64,000 nucleotides of DNA, from assembly GCA_032620915.1 (NCBI GenBank), contig CP136052.1, forward strand, positions 1,836,501 to 1,900,500, given 5' to 3'. A program made the position numbers and the translations under genes. Of this stretch, positions 1-6,338 are shown piece after piece. Position 1 is the first letter of the stretch, and every line of letters begins with the position of its first letter. Below the pieces are notes generated by a model. That model made no database searches. It worked only from the letters and a program-made list of their open reading frames with translations, and had not been told where the DNA came from. Origin of the DNA: Oscillospiraceae bacterium NTUH-002-81. Its GTDB lineage: Bacteria; Bacillota; Clostridia; Lachnospirales; Lachnospiraceae.

Positions 1-69
1 GGAGAAGAACCAGAACACAAAGAGGTACGGCAGGTTTGGGAGCACATATTTTCTAATCTTGTCACTCAA
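1..69 (-). CDS. VirD4/TraG-type conjugative coupling protein, N-terminus only
   Basis: Only the first 23 codons lie in the window; the gene runs off the left edge. It starts at TTG 69, which shares bases with the TGA stop (68-66) of the PcfB-like gene upstream, so translation is probably coupled. The visible peptide begins MSDKIRKYVLPNLPYLFVF, a basic stretch followed by a hydrophobic aromatic segment, which resembles the amino end of the membrane-anchored VirD4/TraG ATPases of Lachnospiraceae conjugative elements. These bring the relaxase-DNA complex to the transfer channel. No ATPase motif is visible, so the call rests on the N-terminal peptide and on the PcfB neighbour, which precedes the coupling protein in such elements. 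Confidence 0.6.
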   Translation of the reverse strand, partial: MSDKIRKYVLPNLPYLFVFWFFS

Positions 70-536
70 CGTCCGTCCTTCACCGCCTCTCTGGTTCGCT
101 GCTTTTCCTTTGCCTGCGTCCTGATCGGCTCCGTGAATTTCCGAAGCTGGCCGAGGATGGAAGCCTTGTCCTGCTCTTTGTTCAGCACCTTTGCGCTGTA
201 CTTCTGGAAGGCCGCCGTGATAGCGTCCGCCTGATTGGCTTTGAAGAACAGCAGGTAATGACCGGGGCTCACTTTATGGAAAGCGTAGTCCACATGGAAC
301 TCCTTTGCGATCCGGTCAAAATCCTTTGGGGCTCCCACATAGGGCATGGCGCTTTTGCCGCCATAGTGGTTCATCAGCTTTTTTACACTCTGGCGTCCCC
401 GCGGGGTCAGCGCCTTCCGGTGGTGCTTTTGCAGCGCCCGCGCTACCTTCCCAAGCGCGGCAGCCAGCACCTTTCCCGTGAGCTTCGTTGTCCTGATCGA
501 AAGGGCAACCGTTTTTTGGTTTACTTCTTCCTGCAT
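66..536 (-). CDS. PcfB family protein (DUF3801), conjugative element
   Basis: A 156-residue protein of the PcfB/DUF3801 family, a conserved transfer-region component of Firmicute conjugative elements normally encoded just before the VirD4 coupling protein, as here. The start chosen is ATG 536, preceded by GGAAAGGAGG about 5 bases upstream; an open frame continues further upstream but has no good ribosome site. The protein is basic, with an early helical part rich in Lys and Arg and a C-terminal part holding aromatic residues (HVDYAFHKVSPGHYLLFF). No membrane segment is seen. It belongs to the leftward-transcribed transfer operon. In related systems PcfB-like proteins are needed for transfer; the exact role of this one is inferred from position. 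Confidence 0.8.
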   Translation of the reverse strand: MQEEVNQKTVALSIRTTKLTGKVLAAALGKVARALQKHHRKALTPRGRQSVKKLMNHYGGKSAMPYVGAPKDFDRIAKEFHVDYAFHKVSPGHYLLFFKANQADAITAAFQKYSAKVLNKEQDKASILGQLRKFTEPIRTQAKEKQRTREAVKDGR

Positions 537-604
537 AAAACCTCCTTTCCGTCGGGGGGTCCCGCTATCCGGGAGGCCCCCGTACAATCTCGGGGAACAG
601 AAAA

Positions 605-627
605 CCTCGGGCCAATGTGGCCCGAGG
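605..627 (-). repeat. Gene-end hairpin 1 of the conjugative element
   Basis: A perfect 10-bp stem (CCTCGGGCCA / TGGCCCGAGG) with a 3-base loop begins one base after the stop codon of the 349-aa gene. It has no T-run, so it is not a classical intrinsic terminator. Related hairpins follow the stops at 1693 and 4149. A role in mRNA 3'-end protection or in spacing expression inside the operon is inferred. Confidence 0.6.
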
Positions 628-628
628 C

Positions 629-1678
629 TTACCGCTCGGCATCCCTGCCGGACGGAGCTTTCTTTTCCGGCTCCGTCTGGACTTTTTCGCCCTGTTCCCG
701 CATGGTCTGCAAGATAGAGGGCTTCTTTTGAAGCTGGGAGGGCTTTTCGCCGGACAGCGGCTTGATACATTCCAGACGGTCAGCCGCCCGGATGGCGTTG
801 TCCGTGAGCTGCCTCTGCCATGCGCCTACACTGGGAGCCCAGCGGAAACCGCTGCTTTTCAACTCGGCCCGGGTGTCCGCGTCAGGCTTTCCATCAAAGA
901 ATACCTGCAAGCGGTTGTCCTCCCGGTTCATCTCCACACGGCCCCCGTCGAACTCCCAGCCGGAAAACTCCCGCTGCGCCTGTTTGGAAAGCTGTTCGAT
1001 ACGGGCCTTTACCCGGCGGATCTCCGCATTGTTGTTGGTAAGCTGGTAACTTTCAAAGGGCCTCGGGTCGCTCCGCCAGCTTGACGCCATGCTTGCTTTC
1101 AGCTTTTCGATCTGGTCCGGCGACAGCAGCGCACAGCCGTCCAGCTTGCCATGCTTGCGGTAATAGGCGTTGACCTCCTTCATAATGAGCTGGGAGCGTT
1201 CCAGCCCGTCCAGCTTCTTCTGGAGCTTTTCAATGGCCGCCGGGTCATCGGCGCTGATCCCGCCCATGCCGGTACTGCATATCTTATCCAGCAGCCCTTG
1301 AATATACCGCCATTCCTCCATGTTGCTGTCCCGGGCCCGGTTCTGTTTTTCCTTCTTTCCCACCGGGAAATTGGCAGGTCCGGCGATCATCACAGAGGGA
1401 ACCCTTGCGTCAATGGCAAAGCCCTGGTTCATGTTTTCGGCCAGCTTGCGGGCGTAGGTGTCTAACAGATGGTCGATCTTCTCATGGTACATGGGGTCCA
1501 CCCGGGATTTCTGCTGTTCCGCTATGGCGGCGGCCTTGTCCACCATTGCCCGGTATTCCGCCGTTGCGCTCCCTTCCTTGTAGTCGGAAAAGCTGTTCAT
1601 TTCTTTTGCCCGGCGGGCGGCCCCTTCATTGATAGGGTAATAGTTGATGGTATGTACCTCCTTTATGCTTCGGGCCAT
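629..1678 (-). CDS. Conserved conjugative-element protein of unknown function
   Basis: A 349-residue soluble protein of a type I know from Lachnospiraceae conjugative elements, without an assigned function. The N-terminal half (about 10-170) is helical and charged. Residues about 277-291 hold GFRWAPSVGAWQRQL, a short module that recurs in large accessory proteins of phages and mobile elements. The C-terminus is a charged tail. The first ATG (1678) lies inside a hairpin and lacks a ribosome site, whereas a perfect AAGGAGG (1663-1657) sits within the reading frame, 8 bases before an in-frame ATC (1648-1646) that precedes the sequence NYYPINEGAARRAKE. The true start may therefore be ATC 1648. 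It lies between ardA and the PcfB gene in one operon. Confidence 0.65.
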   Translation of the reverse strand: MARSIKEVHTINYYPINEGAARRAKEMNSFSDYKEGSATAEYRAMVDKAAAIAEQQKSRVDPMYHEKIDHLLDTYARKLAENMNQGFAIDARVPSVMIAGPANFPVGKKEKQNRARDSNMEEWRYIQGLLDKICSTGMGGISADDPAAIEKLQKKLDGLERSQLIMKEVNAYYRKHGKLDGCALLSPDQIEKLKASMASSWRSDPRPFESYQLTNNNAEIRRVKARIEQLSKQAQREFSGWEFDGGRVEMNREDNRLQVFFDGKPDADTRAELKSSGFRWAPSVGAWQRQLTDNAIRAADRLECIKPLSGEKPSQLQKKPSILQTMREQGEKVQTEPEKKAPSGRDAER

Positions 1679-1691
1679 GCTGGCCCGAAGT
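1669..1691 (-). repeat. Gene-end hairpin 2 of the conjugative element
   Basis: A perfect 10-bp stem (CTTCGGGCCA / TGGCCCGAAG) with a TGC loop sits one base after the ardA stop codon. It covers the first ATG of the next reading frame (1678-1676). The sequence is nearly the same as the hairpins at 605-627 and 4119-4141. Confidence 0.6.
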
Positions 1692-1692
1692 C

Positions 1693-2406
1693 CTACCGTT
1701 CTTCATGGGAAGGCCCCGCCTTGTCCTTTTTCGGAGCGGGTGGGGCTTCTTGAAACCGTTTGAGTGCAGCGAGAATGGAGTGGACAGGCTCGGCCTTTTC
1801 AGGATAGGCAAATATCCGGTGTTCCGGCGGAATGTCCTGCGGCCCGTGGTAATACTCCTTGAAGCCCTCCGGGACTGCCGACACATACCCACCGGGAGCG
1901 AATACGCCGCCCTCGTTGATACGCACATCCCGCCCGTATGCCTCATAATCGAAGTAGTTCTGAATGTGCTCCGGTATGTCGATGGTCCCAAGCTCGTCGG
2001 CGTACAGACGGCCCAGCCCTTCATCATCAGAAATATCCGGGTAAAAGCGGTAAAGGTCAAGGTTCTGCGTCAGGTTTATCAAATCCTTCACGCTCCGTGT
2101 GTGGTTTCCCAAGACAAGAGCGGCTTCAAAGGTTTCCAGTCCCCCCTTATCCCGTACTTCCAGCAGAGCGTGGCCCAGCTCGTTCAGCTCGTCGATGTTC
2201 TCACATTCGTAGAGATGATCGTAGAGCCCCAGCACATCGCTGTCAAAGCTGGTAAAGAACACTTCGCTGTACCGTTTCCCGTCTATCCCGATTTTGGCAA
2301 GGGCGGCCTGCAACTCCTGTGTCGTCATGGGGAAATGTACCGTTGTCCCTACCTCGATTCCCATTAAGGGGTATAGGGCTGTATTGGTTATATAGGCTTC
2401 AAACAT
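1693..2406 (-). CDS. ardA: ArdA-like antirestriction protein
   Basis: A 237-residue acidic protein matching the ArdA antirestriction family, DNA mimics that bind and inhibit type I restriction enzymes so that an incoming element survives. The start is ATG 2406 with GGAGGAATGAGCCC just upstream; an upstream extension of the frame overlaps the methyltransferase gene and is discarded. The acidic character is plain, with clusters such as YECENIDELNELGH and YPDISDDEGLGRLYADELGT. It lies 4 bp downstream of the C5 methyltransferase, a second anti-host-defence gene, and within 4 kb of a chromosomal type I restriction gene. Family assignment is from recalled sequence pattern; inhibition of the neighbouring system is inference. 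Confidence 0.82.
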   Translation of the reverse strand: MFEAYITNTALYPLMGIEVGTTVHFPMTTQELQAALAKIGIDGKRYSEVFFTSFDSDVLGLYDHLYECENIDELNELGHALLEVRDKGGLETFEAALVLGNHTRSVKDLINLTQNLDLYRFYPDISDDEGLGRLYADELGTIDIPEHIQNYFDYEAYGRDVRINEGGVFAPGGYVSAVPEGFKEYYHGPQDIPPEHRIFAYPEKAEPVHSILAALKRFQEAPPAPKKDKAGPSHEER

Positions 2407-2410
2407 GGGC

Positions 2411-3496
2411 TCATTCCTCCTTTTCGGCCCGGTCAGCCAGCACCTCATAAATCCCGGCCATAATGTAATCGGCGCAAGGGAGGGCAATCGCGTTTCCCAG
2501 TGCCTTGTAGCGTTGCAGAGGCCGGATCTCCACGCCGTCCGCCCCGTACTTTGTCCAGCCCTCTGGCAGCCCCATCAGCCGTTCGCTTTCCGTTTCCGTC
2601 AGAAAACGGATACAGCCGCCCTTCGGGTCGCCCTCATACCAGAAGGCAAAGGGCGTTACATCACTGGCTAAAAGAGTGGGAAAAGGGTCAGTTGGTAATC
2701 CGAAGCTGTTTCGGAAGGCCGTTTCTTCCTGCCTTTTTGCCGCTCCCCGCATACGGAAGCACTGAAAGGGGTGGATGACTGGTATCTGCCGCCCTGTTTC
2801 AAAAGAAGCTGTTCGATCTCCTTCGGCGGCGGCCCGCCCGCCCTCTCCGCAAGGCGGAGGAAGTGGGAGCATTGGACGGGGCTTAAATAGTATGTCTGCG
2901 GCACGTCTGCCTCCAAAATCCGCCACGACGAAAATCCGCTGCCTTCGTGCCAGCCTTCGGGAGCCTGCCCAATACTGGGCGTCCATGAGCCGCCAGCACA
3001 CATCAGGCGTTCCCCCTCGCACCATTCCGGCGTTTCCCCATCTTCCCGAAGGAGGCATTGGAACTTCGGTGTCCGAGAAGGCGGATAGGACGGCTCTAAA
3101 GTCCATCCGGTCATTTGTAGAAAACGCTCCCATGACGTTTTCCCAAACAGCGATAGCTGGATATAGGTTATCAGTAGCATCCCTCATTTCCTGTATGATA
3201 CGAAACGCCTGATAGAACAGGCTTGATTTTGCCCCGGCAAGGCCGGAGCGGTTGCCGATCAGAGAAAGGTTCTGACAGGGGGAACCGAAGGTAATTATAT
3301 GGACAGGTGGGATTTTCCCGCCGTCCACCTTCGTAATATCCCCCAAATGCACCATGTCGGGAAAGTGCCTTTTGGTTATGGAGATGGGCGCTTTTTCAAT
3401 CTCGCTGGCCCATACCGGACGGATACCGCACCGGGAAGCAGCCAGAGGGAACACGCCGATCCCGTCAAAAAGGCTCCCCAGCTTAATGTCCGGCAT
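2411..3496 (-). CDS. DNA (cytosine-5-)-methyltransferase, orphan
   Basis: A 361-residue C5-cytosine methyltransferase. Motif I (SLFDGIG, residues 8-14) binds S-adenosylmethionine. Motif IV has the catalytic Cys in GSPCQNLS (Cys 74). Motif VI is ENV (119-121), motif VIII is RRQRIFVV, and motif X is LGNAIALP near the C-terminus. All catalytic landmarks are present and the length is usual. No restriction endonuclease gene is adjacent, so this looks like an orphan enzyme that modifies the element's own DNA before or after transfer. Its start overlaps the end of the upstream DUF4406-like gene by 14 bp, and ardA follows after 4 bp: an anti-restriction pair. The recognition sequence cannot be told from sequence alone. 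Confidence 0.9.
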   Translation of the reverse strand: MPDIKLGSLFDGIGVFPLAASRCGIRPVWASEIEKAPISITKRHFPDMVHLGDITKVDGGKIPPVHIITFGSPCQNLSLIGNRSGLAGAKSSLFYQAFRIIQEMRDATDNLYPAIAVWENVMGAFSTNDRMDFRAVLSAFSDTEVPMPPSGRWGNAGMVRGGTPDVCWRLMDAQYWAGSRRLARRQRIFVVADFGGRRAADILFKPRPMLPLPPPCGEGGRAAAEGDRTASFETGRQIPVIHPFQCFRMRGAAKRQEETAFRNSFGLPTDPFPTLLASDVTPFAFWYEGDPKGGCIRFLTETESERLMGLPEGWTKYGADGVEIRPLQRYKALGNAIALPCADYIMAGIYEVLADRAEKEE

Positions 3497-3839
3497 GGCC
3501 CGAGGTGCCGTGTCCCTTCACGGCAAGCACCCCTTCCAGTGTGGTCGCCGCAATGCCCAGCCGCCCGGCAACCGCAATATCATTTTTTACATCCTCGTCC
3601 ACAACGCTGCCACAGACGATCAGGGTGTGGGAACGCCGCAGCATATCCCGGCGCATATCAATCCCGGCCTTATGTTCCTCGGGAACACTGTCATTCAAAA
3701 ACAGCGGCAGGTACAAGAGCGGGCAGATCGGGGAAAAGCCCGCCTCATAAGCAAGGCGGCAGTAGTGGGCCGCCAGCTCCATATCAACATCCGGCTCGCC
3801 GCTCCATGCGGCGGTCAGGTACGCTAAAGGTCGTTTCAT
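3483..3839 (-). CDS. DUF4406-like protein (nucleoside deoxyribosyltransferase fold)
   Basis: A 118-residue protein resembling DUF4406/DUF7768 small proteins of mobile elements, which have a nucleoside 2-deoxyribosyltransferase-like fold. The start is ATG 3839, 8 bases after GGAGG; an ATG 15 bases further upstream overlaps that ribosome site and is rejected. Visible features are an early LAYLTAAWSGEPDVD segment, a central hydrophobic FSPICPLLYLPLFLND, and a DMRRDMLRRSHTLIVCG segment. The biochemical role is unknown in these elements. It opens the methyltransferase-ardA cluster. Confidence 0.6.
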   Translation of the reverse strand: MKRPLAYLTAAWSGEPDVDMELAAHYCRLAYEAGFSPICPLLYLPLFLNDSVPEEHKAGIDMRRDMLRRSHTLIVCGSVVDEDVKNDIAVAGRLGIAATTLEGVLAVKGHGTSGHAGH

Positions 3840-3924
3840 TGGTTGAGCCTCCATTTCTGTTTTGGTTTAGGAAAAAGCAAGAGTTCGCCCAACCCCTCCG
3901 CCCCTTCCCCCGGGAAGGGGAACG

Positions 3925-4090
3925 GCTCTGGAGAATTTATATCCCCGTCGCTTGACCGGGAAAAAGCATAACCGGGAGAAATCCGTCAAGGGTGCCTCCG
4001 GTACCGCCTGCGGCGGCGCTGCCCTTGACTGATTTTCCCGGCTATGCTACGGAATAACTGGCGACGGGGAATCATTTATATCTCCAGAGC
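3925..4090. repeat. Long interrupted palindrome in the element's largest intergenic gap
   Basis: Left arm 3925-3992 and right arm 4021-4090 are imperfect inverted repeats. The outer ten bases GCTCTGGAGA match exactly, followed by paired blocks CCCCGTCGC, GCATA-CC and GTCAAGGG. The loop (about 3993-4020) can itself fold through GCCTCCGGT and GCGGCGGC. A near-palindrome CCCCTTCCCCCGGGAAGGGG (3901-3920) abuts the left arm. The position, in the only noncoding gap of the element seen here, suits an origin of transfer or single-strand replication origin, but no nick site is recognised. Confidence 0.6.
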
Positions 4091-4098
4091 TTCGGGGC

Positions 4099-4141
4099 GC
4101 GGGGCAGAGCCCCGCAATCCTCGGGCCATGCTGACCCGAAG
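4099..4141 (-). repeat. Paired hairpins after the ParB-like gene (gene-end hairpin 3)
   Basis: Two hairpins follow the stop at 4149-4151. The first (4119-4141) has the TCGGGCCATGC...CCCGAA core seen after the other two element genes, here with mismatches. The second (4099-4115) is a perfect 7-bp stem, GCGGGGC-AGA-GCCCCGC. There is no T-run. Confidence 0.5.
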
Positions 4142-4148
4142 TTTGGGC

Positions 4149-5523
4149 TTACTTTTCCTGTTCGGTTTTCTTCTCCGGCTTTTCGTGTTCCTTCTGCTGA
4201 CCCTTCCAGTCGTCCAGCAGCTTGATGATCTGGTCCTTCATTTCCCTCGGCGTAGTTTCCTTGCCGAAATACTTGCTCAGTTCCGCACCTGTCAAAATCA
4301 CTTTGTCTACCTCCTTTTTGTCCTCCATCATAATGCCGTCGATCACATCCCCGTTGAGCAGCTTCTTTTCGTCCAGCTCACGCATACGCTTTGCCTGCGC
4401 CTGCGAAGGAGAGGACTGCTGGCTGTCAATGGCAACGGCGATATAGTTCTGGTTCTTTTTGCTGACATAGGAAAGCTCCACCGCCGTAGTAAAGCCCAGC
4501 TTTTTTTTCATCCATCAACTTCATCAGGTCGGGAACCAGCTCATTGAGACGGATATACCGCTGCACCTGCTTGACCGCCATCTTATTGCGCTCGGCCACG
4601 ATCTCGTTGGAGCGTTTGCCAGCGTCCTTCGGGTCAATCTGGCCCGAAGTGCGGGAGCCCTGGTGCTTGATAGCCTCAAGCTGCATTTTTAAGGCTTTGG
4701 CCCGCTCACTGGGTAGGATTTCTTCACGCTGGTTGAGATTGTCCTCGACCATCTGTGTGATGGCTTCATCGTCTGTCAGGTTTCGGACGATACAGGGCAT
4801 ATCCGCATACCCGGCAAGCTCGCTGGCCTTCTGGCGGCGGTGGCCGGACACGATCTCATAGCCGCCATCCTCACGGGGACGGACGATAGCAGGCTGGGTA
4901 ACGCCCTTGTCCTTGACGCTGGACACCATAGCCCGCATTTCTTCATCGTCCCGGACTTCAAAGGGATGGTTCTTGAAGGCGTAGAGCTCGTTCAGCTTGA
5001 TATAGACGATCTGCTCCTTGCCCCGGCGTGGTGCATCCTTCGGCTTTTCGGGTTCCTTCGGAGTGGGAGCAGTCTGCACCGTTGGAGCCGTTTTTTTCTC
5101 CGGTTCCTTTTTGACCGCCTTTTCCGGTTTCTGTGCGGGAGCTTTGGGCTTCGGGGCTGCGTCCTTGTCCTTATCTGCCTTCGGGGGACGGCCCCGGCGC
5201 TTCGGCTGTTCCGGCTCTTTGGGTTTTTCCTCCGCTTTCTTCGGAGCCTCCGGCTGCTTTTCCGGTTTTTCCGTTTTTGCCGGGACAGGCTTTTCCCCGC
5301 TGGGAACTGCCGCCCGTTCCTCGACTTTCTTTTCCTTCATAATTTCAGCGAAGTTATAGACAGAAACCTGTGGGTTCTTTACCTCCGGTTCCGTCTTTTT
5401 TTCCGGCTCCGGGGAAACGGAAACCTTCTCCGGCTCTTTTGGGGGAGCGGGAGGCGTTTCCTTGCCCGGCCCGCTATCCGTTACCGGCTGTTCCGGCGTT
5501 TTTGTGGTTTTATCATCTGCCAT
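4149..5523 (-). pseudogene. ParB-like nucleoid/partition protein with a frameshift at an A8 run
   Basis: The ParB/Spo0J-type core runs from IVYIKLNELYAFKNHPFEV through GHRRQKASELAG and ends in a helical HTH-like part (NEIVAERNKMAVKQVQRYIRLNELVPDLM). It follows about 170 residues of Pro-Glu-Lys-rich low-complexity sequence with an AT-hook-like KRRGRPPK. ATG 5523 is chosen because AGGAGG is 9 bases upstream; ATG 5529 is too close. At an A8 run (minus strand, 4508-4501) the frame ends early, while the missing C-terminus (KLGFTTAVELSYVSKKNQ onward) continues in the next frame to 4149; seven A residues would restore one protein of about 457 aa. Either an indel or slippage is possible. It is the outermost gene of the element here and may act in partition or regulation. 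Confidence 0.75.
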
Positions 5524-5551
5524 AAGCATTTACCTCCTGTTTTTTGGCATG

Positions 5552-5584
5552 AAAAAAAGGGGCTCAACTTTTCAGTCAAGCCCC
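5552..5584 (-). terminator. Intrinsic terminator upstream of the ParB-like gene
   Basis: Read on the minus strand, GGGGCTTGAC and GTTGAGCCCC form a stem with two mismatches, followed by seven T residues (5558-5552). It lies just before the ribosome site of the ParB-like gene, so it would stop transcripts entering from the restriction locus, or act as a leader attenuator for the element operon. Confidence 0.6.
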
Positions 5585-5690
5585 CGTGGGAAGTTCCTCC
5601 TTTCTCCGCCATGATACAAAAATACCGCCCGTAGTCTCGTTTGGGCGGTACTTTGTGTAAGATTGGCAGTCCATTATTAAGTTTTTTATT
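5585..5690. other. Probable junction between conjugative element and restriction locus
   Basis: Composition changes from GC-rich element DNA to AT-rich restriction DNA here, and the hsdS reading frame has lost its 5' part. An in-frame TAA at 5658-5660 shows that no longer hsdS continues leftward. An 8-bp stem (TACCGCCC 5623-5630 / GGGCGGTA 5643-5650) lies in the middle. No integrase or direct-repeat att site is visible, because the other end of the element is outside the window. The boundary is inference. Confidence 0.4.
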
Positions 5691-6326
5691 ATGTTCCCTT
5701 TGTACACCGTTGCAAGTGTTGAATTAGAAAAAGTGATTGTCTCTCTCAATACAGGGTTGAATCCTCGACACTTTTTTAAACTTAACACGGCCGAGGCAAA
5801 AAATTATTATATTACGATTCGAGAACTTCAAAATGGAAAAATCGTTCCTTCTGAAAAAACTGATCGAATAAATGATGAAGCGATGCTGTTGTGTAACAAT
5901 AGGTCTAATCTTGAGATTGGAGATATTTTATTCTCAGGCACAGGAACGATAGGAGAAGTTGCGGTTATTGAAGAAATACCGACGAACTGGAATATTAAGG
6001 AAGGTGTATATGCGATTAAGCCCAACAAGGAATTGATCGACTCGAAATATTTAAGATATTTGTTGGTGTCTGAGGATATAAAGAAATCCTACATGAAAAA
6101 GGTGGTAGGTGGAACTGTGAAAAGCATTCCTATGAAGGAATTACGAAAAATTATAATTCCATTACCGCCTATTTCAAGACAGCAGTCAATAGCAACGCTT
6201 ATCGATCGCTTTGATACTCTCTGCAATGACCTGTCCGCAGGACTTCCAGCAGAAATTGAAGCCCGTCAAAAACAATACGAATATTACAGAGATAAATTAT
6301 TATCTTTTAAAGAATTACAAAAGTAA
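5691..6326 (+). CDS. hsdS: Type I restriction specificity subunit HsdS, half-length
   Basis: At 211 residues this is about half a normal HsdS (roughly 380-450). It holds one target recognition domain (SLNTGLNPRHFFKLN to about residue 160) and one conserved spacer region: IIIPLPPISRQQSIATLIDR followed by a helical EIEARQKQYEYYRDKLLSFKE. That pattern matches the C-terminal half of HsdS; the first recognition domain and central conserved region are missing. Only eleven in-frame codons lie between ATG 5691 and the upstream stop. hsdR follows 12 bp downstream; hsdM is absent here. Half-HsdS proteins can dimerise and work in some systems, but this one may equally be a truncated remnant or silent cassette. 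Confidence 0.8.
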   Translation: MFPLYTVASVELEKVIVSLNTGLNPRHFFKLNTAEAKNYYITIRELQNGKIVPSEKTDRINDEAMLLCNNRSNLEIGDILFSGTGTIGEVAVIEEIPTNWNIKEGVYAIKPNKELIDSKYLRYLLVSEDIKKSYMKKVVGGTVKSIPMKELRKIIIPLPPISRQQSIATLIDRFDTLCNDLSAGLPAEIEARQKQYEYYRDKLLSFKELQK

Positions 6327-6338
6327 GGAGGCGAGGAT

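Noticed and set aside
4497..5634. Long open frame on the plus strand opposite the ParB-like gene
   Set aside because: It mirrors the low-complexity Pro-Glu-Lys coding on the minus strand, giving Phe/Leu/Arg-rich text with no family match; the minus-strand gene has the ribosome site and domain.
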